From positions 186,001-250,000 of the forward strand of contig JAEHOE010000103.1 in the NCBI GenBank assembly GCA_016858145.1: 64,000 bases of DNA, read 5' to 3'. Numbering within the stretch: the first letter of the stretch is position 1; the number at the start of each line of letters is the position of its first letter. A program made the translations under genes and the position numbers. Origin of the DNA: Edaphochlamys debaryana. Lineage: Eukaryota; Chlorophyta; Chlorophyceae; Chlamydomonadales. The notes under the pieces were generated by a model. The model saw only the letters and a program-made list of their open reading frames with translations. It ran no database searches and had not been told where the DNA came from. Shown here piece by piece: positions 32,403-45,300 of this stretch.

Positions 32403-33778
32403 CACCTGACGCAAGCGAGCGGGGCTGGGGTCCTTAAGCCTTGTGTGCCCACCCAACTGATAGGCAAGGGCTGGGACTTCGAGAAAGCGTTGGCATCATG
32501 CATGTGTGAGCTTTGGGTTAGGGTTAGCAGTTGAGAGCTCGCTCGGGCGCCAAGCATTGCGCGCAGGGTGTCGCGTGGACGCTCGGGAATTGGAAGGCCT
32601 TGGCGGCCTTGGTCTGAGCCGCCCCGCATAAGGGAGGCGTTTGGCATGTGTGAGATTCCTCGGGTGCACAGCGTTGGGCTATGGTAGGACGGTAGGTATC
32701 CCCCCGGCCCCGGTGCCCTGGGCAGGTGACTTCGAGCCGAGTGGCGGCGCGAGGGAGGAGCAGGAGGCAGTTGGGGCCATGATTGGGCCATGGCAAAATC
32801 GCCACGAGGCTGCATCACAGGTTGGGCCTACACGAGTAACACGACCCACGTTGCGGTTGGAAGTCGACCTGTGCTTGCGGTCGGACCGGCTCTAGAGACC
32901 GGCTCGTGTTACAAGTCGGACTTGCATCGAACGAATGCTCATGCCTGGTTGCGGTCTGCGCCTGCCTAGAAGGGTTAGCCACCCACCCGTATCGTGCGGA
33001 CTACACCCTACATTTCCTGCCTTGCCCTGCCTGCACACGCCTGCCTACACCGGCCCCTCGACACGCCTCGACCAACCTACCCCACCCCGCGTCGTTGCCC
33101 TTACTTGACTAATATGTGCTGCATGCCCACTGCACGCACCAGACCCACCCTGCATCTGGAGGGCCCGCTCCAAAAGACTGCGCACAGCTCATTTGCGGAG
33201 CTTGAGTCTCAGCCCCACGCTACCTGCCACACCTCAAAACGCACAATACGCCCGGTGAATGCAGCAGCACACCAGTCTGTTACTACCACCCTAACCTCAA
33301 GAGCGAAACGCCGAACAACGACTAGAGGGCGACTCCACGACTGCCGTGGCTCGCGCGAAACGTGACCCCCACGCCATGATGGGACGGACGCACTCCGTAC
33401 ACAGCACGTGCGGATCGTACTGCCGGCCGTACAGCCGCGCCGCTGGCTCGCGCCTTGGCAAGATCGCTCGTTGTTGGGCTGATGACTGCCATCATGCGTT
33501 GTGTGCTATGTGCGTTGCCCGGCTGGGCATGCCGAGCACGCCACCGGATTGCCGGGTTCTCCTGCCTGCCTGCTCCTACTGCTACTGCTCCCACTTGCTA
33601 CTGCTTCTACTGACTGTCCTGACCCTCACTCCGCACTGCCTTCCCTTATTCTACCTCTAATTTGCCTCTGCCCCTCCACCAGTGGAACGGCCGCCAAGGA
33701 CACAAGGGTTGTGACCAGACGCCGCCAGGGCATACCGGCCAGGGGAGCCTTGAGGGCTCCCCGAAAAGCCGTGGCGCC
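32403..33778. other. Convergent intergenic region between O-FucT and ELL genes
   Basis: About 1.4 kb between two converging stop codons, so it should hold both 3' UTRs. No coding exon is recognised. It contains a TGTAA on the minus strand (32913-32909) and a short gggttagggttag segment near 32517. Confidence 0.6.
32909..32913 (-). terminator. TGTAA polyadenylation signal on the minus strand, candidate for ELL
   Basis: TTACA on the plus strand reads TGTAA for the ELL transcript, about 870 nt after its stop codon. Confidence 0.45.
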
Positions 33779-36700
33779 TCAGGCCGCCCCCTGGCGCGAT
33801 ATGTACTCCGTGGCACGACTGCGCAGCTGAATCAGGTCCGCGTGCAGGTTGCGCCGGGCGGCCTTCCAGGCCTGAAGGAGAGGGGCAGGGCAGGGCAGGG
33901 CAGGACAGGGGAGTCTGTGGGCCAGGCGGAAAGGCGGGAATTGGCCCAACACCCCCAGCCCTGCTCAGGCCAAACAGAATCCGATAACTACGTGAGAAGT
34001 ATTACGGTAGTGCAGTCGTGAGCAGACAGGTCGCGGAGAAGAAACACCAAGCGGGCAGGGGAGTGTGTGGGCCAGGCGGAAAGGCAAGGCGAGGCAGCCA
34101 GGCGGGTGCACGTGCATAGCGGCCGCGCGGGGCTTGGCCCCAAACCCCCAGCCCTGCTCAGGCCAAGCAGAATCTGATGTCTAAAATCAGGACCCTGCGA
34201 AGGCCTCTCAGGCGGTAGCATCCTCCTGGCTAGCCCCCGCCGCAGTTCTGCTTTCCGAGCCACCCTAAGCCCAGCCCCGCTCACGCCCCCGCCCCTGCCC
34301 TGCAGCCCCCGCCCCACCTCGAGCAGCTTCCACTTGCTCGCCCCCAGCCGCCACAGCGCCTGCACGCTCTTGCCGCGCTCCTCGGCACCCGCCACCGCCT
34401 CCACCGCAGCCCGGTGTGCCTCCGCCTCCCGCACCACCTCATTATACTTGAGGTTCAGCCTGCGGGCGGGCGCAGATGTGTGTGTGTGAGCGGCTGCTCG
34501 CACGAGCCGGGGAGTCTTAGGCGCGGTGACTAGCCGGCCGGCGCAGATGTGTGTGTATGTGTGTGTGAACGGCTGCTCGGGTGAGGCAGGAAAGCTTCAG
34601 CCCGGCAGAGAGCCTGCTCGGGTTAGGCAACCGGATGTGTGTATATGGGGGACAGGAGCGTCTGGGGCCGGGGAGCAAAGTGCGGGCGGTCACGCAGGGG
34701 AGACAGCAAGTGATGCGGCACGCAAATGAAACCCGGATGAGAGTTCTCGCAAACAACGAAACCCAAGGAGGCCTGCACACAGAACGCCCGCCGGCCGGGT
34801 GCGGGGCAGCCTCGCCAGCCCACCTGTGGTACACGTCGTACTCCTGGCGGTACTGCCGTTCATACTGTTCGTACTCCTCGAGCGACTGTACGGCGGGCCG
34901 CGGGTCGGGCTTCCAGTCCACGTACGACCTGTACCACTCTGCGTCCTTGTCATCCTCAATCAGATCTATCTCCGCGTACGCCTGGATCTCTGGATCCAGG
35001 TTCCAGGTTTCGGAATCGGGCGAGGCGGCGCCGCCAACCGTTGCGGTTAGCGCCGTCGACGTGCCCCGGCCGCCGCCCTCCGTGTCCATGGCACTCTCGC
35101 TTGGCGCCCCTCCCAACTCCTCCGACGCTGTTCGTACCGGCCCCCCTGCTGACGTGGGGCCCGGGGGCGAGGTCGCGGGTGGCATGACGGCAGGACTGGC
35201 GACGGCTGCTGCAGGAGCCGCAGCTGCAGCTGCCGCTGCGGCGGCAGGAGCCGTACCACCGCCAGGGGGGGCGGCGGCGCGACTGCCAAGTTTGCCGTTC
35301 GGAACTCGTCCGGGCGCACCCCCGTTCATGACTGCGGCTGCTGGAGGCGGCACCGGTCGCGGGGGAGAGGTTTTAGGCTTAACAGCCGCCGTTTTGGGCT
35401 GTGCCGCCGCAGCTGCGGGCGCCTTGGCGGCCGGTGACGTGGCCGGGGGCGTGGGGGCGTGTGATTTGAGCCCCCGTGGCCCCCCCGACGCAACGCCCAT
35501 GCGGCGGCTGGCCGCGATGGCGGCGGCAGTCGCCTTGGCGGCGGCGGCGCGACCCGCGTTCTGCTGCGTCGAGGGCGGCGGCGCCGGCACCGGCGGCGGG
35601 TCCGTGAGGTCGTCGAAGAGGTCGTACCGTACGGCAGCCTTGCCGGCGGCGGCGGCGCCCCCGCCCCGACCTCCAGCCTGCCCGGGCCGCTGCCCCGGCT
35701 TTTGCCCTGGTCGCGGCGGCGCCGCCGCCCCGGCCCCTGCCGCTGTGCCTGCCGAGGGGCCCCCCGCCCGCGGCCGTTTAACCCCTTGCTTCGCCGCTGT
35801 ACCTGCCGCCGCCGTGACGGCGGCAGCGGGGCGTGCTGACGGCGCCGCCGGGGCACCGCCGTCGGGGCTGTCGTCTCCCGCCGACGCATTGTCCTCCCAG
35901 GCCCTGACTCCGCCGCCGCCGCCGCCGCCACCACCGCCGCCAGCCCCGTCCTGGTCGGGTGAGAGGCGGGGATCGGGGGAGCAGCTGGCGTACCGTTTGG
36001 AGCCCGCACCCCCCGCTGCGCCCGCCCGGGCCCCCGCTGAACGCCCCCGGTCCGAGGGCACATCTGCGGCGGGAGAGCGGGTCACAGGAAGAGGGGCTCA
36101 TTGTGGCACAGCCGATAGCACAGGGACCTTCGGGCCCCCAGCTACGTTTCCCCTCCCTCTGTTGCTCCAGGCCTGTCAACAACACCCCGCCACAGGGGGC
36201 CCGGACACTGCAGGGTGCGCTGTGCCGGGCCCCGCCGGCCCCCCGTCCAGACCCACCCGTTGTGGGGCTGGCGTTGCACAAAAGGTCGTCCAGCGCGCGA
36301 GCTTCCCGTGCCAGAATCTCGGGCCTGGGGGCAACAGGAAGCAAGCACTCAGACGTCAGGGGGCCGGGGCTGAGGCCGTGTGGCTACCAAGCAGTAGCAC
36401 ATCAGACGTATTCCCTCCCGCTCAGCCCCAGTTCCCAGCACTGTCCTGCGAGATTATCGAACGCGAGCTGTGACCATGCCCCTGCAGACGCTCTGTCAAG
36501 TCCTCCATCGACCTCCGTTGTACGACAATCGCCGGCATCCCTTCAGCTTGCCACCCCGATCCTGCTCACTTGAGCTTCATGCGGTTGTTAGTCATCGTAC
36601 AGCTGTCGTCCAGCACGCGCCGTACGTACTCCCGCGCCTCAGGCTTGGCGCCCGCGGCGCGGTATATCGCGTCGATGCGAGCGGTTAGCGACGAGGCGGT

Positions 36701-38397
36701 TAGCGGTTGGTCCCGCAGCAATGCCGCAATGACAAGCACTAGGTTGCCCTGACGGGCGGCCTGCACGGCAGCACGTGGCAACTCCGCCGCGCCGCCGCCA
36801 CTGCCCCCGCCGCCGCCTCCGCCGCCGCCGCCAGCCTGCCCGACCGGCGAGCTGCCGCCGCCGCCGCCACTGCCCCCGCTGCCGCCGCCGCTGCCGTTGG
36901 CAGTCCGGGCGCCGGCAGGCGCCGCCGCCGCTGCCGACCCGTCCGCCGCGGTCGACCCCAGCTCTGGCGGCGGCGGCGTTGGCGTTTGCCTCGGTGGCCG
37001 TGCCCCGGGTGCGGCCGGGCGCCCTGTGCCGTTGGCGGCAGGCGCCGTGCTGAGCTGCTGTGCGGATCGCGGCCGGGGCAGCTCCCCCAGCTTCTTGGCA
37101 GCTGCCGTCGGCGCCGATACCGCTGGCGGCGCCATGCCGCCGCCGCGACCGTTGCCGGCGGCCGCAGCCCCAGCGCTAGCTGCGGCGGCGGCAGGCGGCG
37201 GCGTTGGTCGCGCCCCAGCGTCCGCTGCCGACGCCGAGCGCGCCGGCATCCCTGCGTCGGTGGTACAGACTGCTTTACAGCCTTTGGGGTCCGCTTGCCT
37301 CGCCACAATGGAGCATTCACTGACCCAGATCGAGAGCACGCAGACTGACGCAAGCTACTAGGCGCGAACCTAGGTCTGCCCTGTCTGCGCACCGAGTATG
37401 CGCCCGTCTGCCCCCCTCACCGATCGGCACGTTTCCAGGCGCGCTGGGCCCCCGCTGCCTGGGCGCCGCCCCCGCCCCCAGGCTGCTGGCGGCTAGGCTG
37501 CTGGGGAGACCGCCCGGGGGGGTCCGCTGCGGGGGTATCAGGCCGAGGTGTCAGGGAGGGAGAACGTTTGGTGGATTAAAGGGAGGTCCGGAACGGGGGG
37601 CGTGGGATGTTGGTTGCAGAGCATGGCGGGCGGCGGGGCAGTGCTAGACCAAAGCCGGCTGCATGTGGATTAGTGCTACTGAGATGCCCCGATCCGTGCT
37701 AGGGCCAATCAATAGCTGCAGCAAGCGAATGGGCGAGGTGGTCCATTCTGCGCGCGCCCTCTCCCCTCGGCCCTTCCCGCACCTGCAGAGTCAGTCGGTG
37801 CTTAATGGAAGCGATGCTGGTGGCCCCCTTGGCTCGGGTCGACACCTCCACCACCTCCATAAGCCCCGCCTGATCCGTACGGAACACATGCTCTGTACTA
37901 CCGATCGACAGTACAGCCTGTGGAGCAGAGGAGGGGAGGGTCAGGCGGAGCCGTGCTACGGAAGGAGTCTATACCAGCCCGTAGATGTGGGTTGCGGGCT
38001 GGACGAGATCGATGCCCGTTGCATGCCCGACCATGCTTCGAGAGCTGGGAGGTGCGAGAGCCCAGGGTCGACGCGCGGCCCAGGGAATGGCAGGCCGTGG
38101 GGCGTGCGGGTCACCGCCCAGAGTTGACACGCTCGAGTCTTGGGGGGCGGTGGCCCACGCACGCAAACCGGCAAAGCTGGAGCTGGAGCCCATCTGTCGC
38201 GGCTGATGTTCAAGTGGCGGGGTATCGCACTGGCTACGCACCTCTTTGGCCGGTTCTCCCCTGAATCGTAGTGACACGGCCTCGCCTGTGCCGCGAGCAG
38301 CTACCAGCGCCTGGCGGAGTTCTGGTGTGAGCTTGAGCTGAACCGCGAAGCCCAGCGGATGTGCGCTCTGCCAGCATAGCTGCCGCGCAGAGTCCAT
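33779..38397 (-). CDS. ELL: RNA polymerase II elongation factor ELL homologue
   Basis: Eight exons on the minus strand: 38397-38242, 37917-37783, 37500-37421, about 37319-36570, 36324-36257, 36063-34824, 34459-34318 and 33871-33779, about 887 residues. ELL stimulates Pol II elongation in the nucleus as part of (super) elongation complexes. The N-terminal exons read FAVQLKLTPELRQALVAARG, then STEHVFRTDQAGLMEVV, then AWKRAD, matching the order of the ELL N-domain. A winged-helix-like stretch (VLVIAALLRDQPLTASSLTA) follows a Gly/Ala/Pro-rich linker. A long low-complexity region with charged DLIEDDKDAEWYRSYVDW leads into the C-terminal occludin/ELL homology domain: LEEYEQYERQYRQEYDVYHR, LNLKYNEVVREAEAHRAAVE, AWKAARRNLHADLIQLRSRA. 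Exon 4's acceptor is the weakest point; 37319 fits the phase. ELL proteins are known in plants and algae; the identification rests on both ends of the protein. Confidence 0.83.
33895..34180. repeat. Imperfect direct duplication within the last ELL intron
   Basis: Segment about 33898-33982 (caggggagtctgtgggccag ... ccagccctgctcaggcca) is repeated at about 34055-34175 with an insertion of about 45 bp in its middle. Both copies end with near-identical agccctgctcaggccaa(a/g)cagaat. Confidence 0.8.
34469..34640. repeat. Direct repeats with GT-microsatellite in an ELL intron
   Basis: The unit gcgcagatgtgtgtgtg...gcggctgctcg near 34469-34500 recurs as gcgcagatgtgtgtgtatgtgtgtgtgaacggctgctcgg near 34540-34579. 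A third weaker copy (ggatgtgtgtatatggg) lies near 34632. All are in the intron between ELL exons 6 and 7. Confidence 0.75.
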
Positions 38398-39338
38398 GGT
38401 CGCCTGAGCTCCACCACTGAAGGCCGTCTGCCACCGTTAGTAGCCCATGGCACGTTCTGGGGACCGAACCTGCAAGGCTACAAGCGCCTGCGGCCTGGAG
38501 CCCACCGCGCAAGTAGCGCACTTGCCGAGGGCCGATGGGCAACCGCTCACGGGCCTCCGCGACCTCCTACTCTTATGCATGCAGAAGCGTCCTTGCTTGT
38601 TGGACGCACGCAAGTTCCCTACAGGTGCTCGGCTATCACAGATGGCACCCCGCGAGCACTTGGGCTGGGCACACGGTCGCAAGGCACGCAAGCCGTGCGA
38701 TCTTTAAGCGCCAAGGTCCCGGGTTCAAGTTGCGAGAGGGACCATATGCAGCCCGAGGGGTGAGAGCGGGGAGCGGGGGGCCGGGCACGCTCATGCACGC
38801 GCGCCGGGGCATCACCCCGGCTTCTGCGCCAGACAGCATGCCGACCTCAGTAACGTCCTTGAAAGCCACTGTCCATCCCACCCTACCTACGGGCGCATTC
38901 TGTGCCAACGCTCGGCCAGACCAAACCGAATTGCAGCATCTGCGTAGCGTCAGAGCTGCCCTAACCTCACACCTGCTACAGAGTCATGCGAAAAGCCTTA
39001 GTCTAACCATCGGGTTGCTAGTCAAATGAGCTGCGGGCTCGCGGAGCCCGATGCCGAATCCCGGTGAGACTCGGAGGCCGTGTTGTAGCCGACGAGCGGT
39101 GCTGAGAACGCTTAGCAACAGGGAGGGTCTTCTTGAGGCTCCTCGGTCGCGGAGAAGAACCCCTGTCGTCCCGCCAGCGTTCGCGGGCTTGTGTTGGAGC
39201 TCTGTTGGCTGACGGCTCACTCCTTGGCATGATTTGGGACTTTGCAGGGTGATCTGTCTTGCTGGGCGGCAGTGAGCGGGCCCCTCAGAGCATTTCGGTA
39301 GCGGCAGCTGTTCCCGGGCGCCCAGCGCTGTTGGGAGC
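38398..39338. other. Divergent promoter region between ELL and the coiled-coil protein gene
   Basis: The two start codons lie 941 bp apart in head-to-head orientation. No exon or clear core promoter element can be picked out. A cccgggttcaagttgc segment near 38717 resembles a tRNA B box but lacks a foldable tRNA around it. Confidence 0.6.
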
Positions 39339-42300
39339 ATGGCGACGCGGCGGGACATCGAGGACTTGATCAAGCAGCTGCAGGTCGCAGAGCAGGTGCG
39401 CTGAAGGCCAGCGTCGTGGGCCCGCAGTAGCAAGGCGTTGGCGCAGCTGCGCGTGTGCGCCTCGACGACGTTCCCAGCGCGGCTGTCCCTTCAGGCAGCG
39501 CGGGTCTTGCCCGTTGAGGCCGCACAATGCTTGGAATGCGGTCGCATAAACACGCGCGTGCGTCCAGCGGCCCTCACCTGGGACGTGGTCCCTGGTCGCT
39601 AGGGTCGAGGGGCCGTGACCTCTGGCGTCGCCCTCACAACTGCAAGCTTCTTACCCTCAAACCTCCCCGTCTGCACCCCAGCATGCATCCGGTGGTGCCA
39701 GCGTGCTGGTGGATGCGCCGCTGTTCAGCCAGGCGGTGGAGGCCCTGGGGCGGCTGGAGCAGGTGGGCGGGCTGTGGTGGGCCTGAGGCAAGGGAAACCA
39801 GGCGCAGTCACAGCGCCGATAGGGGAGGGAGCGGCATGAGGCGTGTTGAGGGACGACGGCGGGGGGTCCGTCGCATGAGGTGAAGAGCGGGGCTGGGGCT
39901 GGGGCCTACTGGGATCCCCGTCCGACCGCCGTGGGAGGAGAGGCCGAGATGGGGCCGGGCACAGGAGGCCAGCGAGGTACGCCCAGAAAGAAACGGTGGC
40001 GATTGGTTTGGTGATGTGCAGCAGTTACTTGACATGTGCGTGTAACGTCCTGAGTGCCGGCACTTGTGCCCGAGTTGCTGAGCGAGGATGACTGTGCGCT
40101 GTTGCCCTCCCAGGCCCTGGACAACCGCCCCTCCCTCATCAAGAAGCTGAATGAGAAGATCATGAAGGTACGATATCAATGATTGAGGGAGGGCTGGGGG
40201 GATCAGGGGCTGCAGGGACAGGACGGTGGGAGGAACAGGGAGGTGGTGTGGAGGCAAGAGCGAGGCCGTGCCGTCGTGCTGAGAGCGCTGTGTCCGTGCC
40301 GTACACTTTCACTGCCGTACATCGCAGCTGGAGAGTGAGCTGGAGACCCTGCGCAGCGCCACTCGGGTGGACGAGCTGGAGCGAAAGATCCAGGTGCGGC
40401 CACGGCCTGTGACCCTGGGGCGTGGGGTGAGGGCGGAGGGATAAACACGCCGCCTTGGGCGGCGGCAGTGATGGATACCCTGCCACTGGGGCGGTGGCTG
40501 GCTCGCCTCGCCATGCTGCTCGGGGCGCCCTGCTTTCCGCGCCCATGCCGCGCGTCAGCGCCGGGCAGGCGAGCCGCCACTGCTCCCTCTCGGCCCATGG
40601 AATGCGGCGCTCGTGTGACGCGGCGGAGGCTACCGGCACGCACGCACGTGTCAGCACCCACGTGTGAAGCCTTGCCAGTGAGAGCCCGAGCTTTTACTCC
40701 ACGCATCATGCTCAATAGATTACCTCCATCGCTCCCCGTTCACCTCTTCCCCCTTGACAGCGCCTGGAGGGCGAGCTGCAGCGCTCCTACGCCACCAAGA
40801 ACTTCACGCTCAAGAACGGGCTGCTGGAGATCGAGAAGGCCTACCGCGACTTCATCACCGCATCGCCCGCGGTGCAGAGCCTGTGGGACGAGATCACGCT
40901 GCTGCTGGTGGGGGCGGGGCGGCGGGAGTGGGGGTGGCGTTGGGGCGGGAGGAAGGGAAGTAGGGAGGAAGGGGTGGGCGGGAGGTCCGGACAGTGGTGG
41001 GGAGAAAAGGGGTGGAGCAGGGTGTGCGTTCTTGAGCTGGGCGATGCCCGGTGGGGGTGGGGAAGCCTGGGGGTTGTGGTGGACGGAGGCGGTGGCGCGG
41101 TCCGGCCTTGTTCCCAACGCGACTCTCAACTCCTAAACCCAAACCCAAACCAACCCACGACCTCTCCCAGGTGGAGGATAAGGAGTCCGCTCCCTCGCAC
41201 ATCCTGGCCCGCCGCAACCAGCACGCGGCGCGGGTGGCGGAGGCCGCGGCGGAGGCGGTCGCGGCGGCGGCGGCGGCCACGGCGGCGGCAGCGGCGGGTG
41301 AGCGTCTGGGCGCTCGAGGGCGGGGCCAGGGGCAGGGGCGGGTCAGGGCTGCTCACCTGCGGCCCGTCCCAAGACCCGGTCACAGCCCGCACCCCACCGC
41401 CCCCACCCCCTCCCCGCTCCCCATGCCGCCCCTCCAGGCACCACGCCGATCATGGGCCCCGGCGGTGAGCCCCTGGACCACCCCACCTCGTACGTGCAGC
41501 AGCAGGTCGACAAGTTCAAGGTGGGTGGGCGGGTGGGTGGGTGGGCGTCTGGGCTGCGTTGAGCGGGGTTGGAAGGAGCTGATAGCACGCCGTGGGGGCT
41601 GCTCCCGAGCCACAGGGGGGCTGTGCACGCACATGGCTGCGCACGCACATGGCTTGCGGAGCCAAAACGGGAACCGACAGGGGTCCATGGGCGTGTTCCA
41701 GGACGCGCTTGCCCCGGATGAGTCCAGCGTGGGGTTCAAGCCGCATCCCGGTCTTCCAACACCCACACCACCCTCCAACGCCCGCACCCTCACCCACACC
41801 GCAGGACTACACCTTCACCCCCGGTACGCTCGACCCCGCCCACCCCGCCCCCTCGGGGCCCGGCTACGCCCACCCGCACTACTTCCCGGGGCACGCGGGC
41901 CAGCCGGGGTCGTTCTGGGAGGCGGACGCACGCGCCATTGAGCAGCCCAACGTGAGGGCCGCCAATAACTGCTCATACCTCGTGTAGCTGCCCTGACCCC
42001 GCTACGTGGCCTGCGTCACGACGATGCTAGCAAGGGACTGGCGGGGGCGCGTGAGATGTGGGAGGACCTGAAAGCATCCATGAAAGCGGCTAGCCCATAG
42101 AACGCGGGCCGGACAGTTTGCAGTCGTCCCTAGCGCAACCCCCTCCCCCTCGCTCTGCCGTACATGGGCACGTGCGTGCGCAGGACGACCGACCCCTGGG
42201 ACTGGACACTGACGCGCTGCGGGAGCAGTACGACAGGGTCGGTACGGCAGCGGAGGGCGCCGTGCCGCGGATGCAGTACGACACGCTCGTGCCGCCGGGG

Positions 42301-45300
42301 CCGTCGCCGCTGCGGCCCGTGTCGCTGTTCGGAGCGGGAGCGGGTGAGGGTGGTGAGGGCGCGTTGAGGAAGGCCGCCCGAGGAGCCTTGTCGTGTTACG
42401 GAGACCGTGCCTGTTGCGAGGGCTTGGAGGGCCAGCGTAGCAAGGGCGAGTGAATCTGGAGCAAGGCCGCGCCCTAGAGGCACTGTTGCTCAGGCGGGCG
42501 CCGCCGAAGGCGGCGGGCGCATGTACCCTCTCCCACGATTCCATCATCCCTGCACCCCTCTGTTCCTACTGTCCCCGTCTGTCCTTTCCGTGCAGATCGG
42601 GCTCCGGACGCCTCCGCTCTGGACGCTGCTCGCGACGAGCTCCACGCCTCACTGGACCAGCTCCGCACCATGTTCGCCCCGTACACCTGGGCACCCACCC
42701 CCCTGGCCGCTGCCGCGGGCACCGCCGGTGCCGGGCCTGGGGCTGCGGCTGGGGCCGAGGGTGGGGGCGGGGGCGCGGCGGGCGAGGCCGGGGCGCGGGC
42801 GCCGCCCGATGCGGCTGCGTTCGAGACAATGGCTGAATCCCTGGAGGTGCGTGGGGCACTGGAGGTGGGGGCCCTTGGTCTTGGTCTCGGCAGGGGCTGG
42901 TGACCGGGAGCCGCAGGGAGGGAGGGAGGGGGGTTACGAGTCACTCGGCTGAGCCACTGACAGTGGAGGGCGGGCACTGGGCCGTGCAAGGTGTGGTGTG
43001 CCGAGCTGGGTTGTTCACCGCCGTGTGCTCTGCCTCAACTCGGCCAGACCTTGGTTGTATTGTCGCCCACATCCTGACACCCCACCTTGCCGGCCTCGGC
43101 GCAGGTGTCAGTGGCTCGGCTGCGGGAGTACTTCTCCCGCATGGGCTGGGCGCCAGGGGCGGCGGCAGGTGGGGCAGGAGGAAGGGGCTAGGGCGGCCTG
43201 GGCAGGGCGGGGTTGGCGGGCAGTCAGCGGAGTGGTCGCCATGCTCCCCAGTGCTTACCTGACGATGTTGGTTGCGGGGGCTGTGAGGATGTCTACGCTG
43301 AAAGGGCAGGCGGCACGAGCCGTCAACGCTTGACGCCCACCCCCACTTGTTGGCCCGCAGGCCCCGGAGGCAGCTCGGCAGCGGCGGGCGCCAGCGGCGA
43401 GGGCGTTACCCCCGACGCCCGAGCGCTAGACGCCCAGGCAGACGCGATCCTGTCCTCCATACAGCACTTGCGGGCGCAGTTCCAGGCGGCGGCAGCGGCC
43501 AGGGCGGCGGCGGCAGGTGACGGCGGCGCCGCCAGCGACGGTGACGGCGCGGCTGGGCGCGCGGCTGTCGTGCCCGACGCGCGGTACTTCGAGACCCAGG
43601 CGGACTCCATCGCGGCCTCGCTGGACGAGCTGATGCGGTTGTACAGCCGCTCGTCCAACGACCTGACGTTCCCAACTGTAAACGGTCGGGGCCCGGGCGG
43701 GTCCTGGGCCTCGCCGTCAACCGCCGGCCTCGCGCCCGGGTCCAGCGGCGTGCTGCCGCCGGGCGCCGCGCCCGACGCCCGGGCGGGTGACGTGGCAGGT
43801 GACGTCGGCTCCGCTTCCGTACAGCCGATGGTGGATCTGTTCTCGTCCTTCCTGGCACACCTGCAGGCGACGCAGGGCGGCTCGGGCCCAGGCGGGCCCT
43901 GGGCCTGGGCTGGCGGCGCTGGGCCCGCTCCGCCGGGCGGCTCGGGCGGGGCTGGAGAGGGCGCGGAGGGGGCCGAAGGCGCGGGCCCGTCTGGGGACGG
44001 GACCGGGGAGGCAGCATCGGTAGCAGGTTCGAGACAGCAGCAGCAGCTGCAACCGGCGGATCTGGTCCGCATGTTTGCAGCCTACGCCCGGGCCTGGCCA
44101 ACGGCCGCCGCCGCCGGCCGGGCCGCCGTCGTCGTCGGCGGCGGCGGCAGCACGGCTGGCGGCGGTGGCGGCGGGGTGGGGTCCGCCGGTGCGTCCGTGC
44201 GCCTCAGCCCGTCGCCGTCGCCGTCTGGGGACTATGACCTGTCGTACGGTGGCGCCGGCGGCGGCGGCGGCGGCGGTGGCGCCGGCGGGCTGGGTGCTGG
44301 TGGCGGAGGCGTCAGCTTCGGCGGTTTCGGGAGCCTGCCGCCGCTGCCGCCAGCGGCGCCGCCGCCGGTGCGCTTCCGCATCTCCATCAACACCTCCGAG
44401 GCCGCCGCCGGCGGCACCCTCAACGCCCACCTCTCCCCCATACCCTCCACTGCCGCCTTCGTCCTCGGCGACGCCGACGGCGGCACGCCAGCCGCCGCCG
44501 GCACGCCGCTGACCCCCAGCGCCTCGTCCACTCCGTACGCCCCGAACGGTGGCGGCGCCGCCGGGACCAGCTTCCCGGCGGCTGCGTCCGCCGCCGCCGC
44601 AACCCCTGCCGGCTCCGCCGCCGCCGGCTCCGGCGACGCCGGGGCCGCGACGCTCGGCTCGGCGGCGGCGGCGGCAGCTGCCCCGGGCAGCACGTCGGCA
44701 AGCGGTAAGAAGAGCGGCAAGCGCGCCGCGTCACGGGCGTCGACCGCCTCCGCCGCCCCCGGGGCCGCGGCGGTTGACATTCTGTTGGCTTCGCTCGAGT
44801 CAAAGCACGGGAAGGGTCTGACGACCAGCCCGGACGCGGTTGCGGTCTGGCGGGATCTGCTGACGCTGCTGGGCGTTGATCCCGATTCCCGGCCCATCCC
44901 GAGGTCCGGAACCGGGGCCCTGGCCTCGTCGTCCACCCGCACCGCCGGCGCTGCCGCCGGATCTGGCGCTGGTGCTGGGGCGGGTTCTGGATCTGGATCT
45001 GGCGGCGCCCACCTTGGAGCCGCTGGCGGCACGGCGGAGGGGGAGGCCGAGGCCGCCGGAGGGGAGGCGGCCGCAACGGAAAAGAAGAAGAAGAAGAAAA
45101 AGAAGAAGCGGCGGAAGAAGGGCGGGGCTGCGGGCGCCGAGGCGGAAGGCGCGGAGGGCAACGCCGGGGGCGTGGAGAATGGCGAGGGAGGGGAGGCGGG
45201 CGCGGCCGGCGAGGCCGGGGGCTCCGGCGCTGGCGGCGAGGGAGGCGCGGTCCGCGTCGCGCGCTCGCGGGCAGCGGCCGGCGGCGAGGAGGCGGAGGCG

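Noticed and set aside
32515..32530. Telomere-like gggttagggttag
   Set aside because: Only two units, not the TTTTAGGG unit usual for Chlamydomonas, and inside a gene-rich region.
38700..38735. tRNA gene suggested by gggttcaag near 38717
   Set aside because: Flanking bases do not form a T-stem, anticodon stem or acceptor stem.
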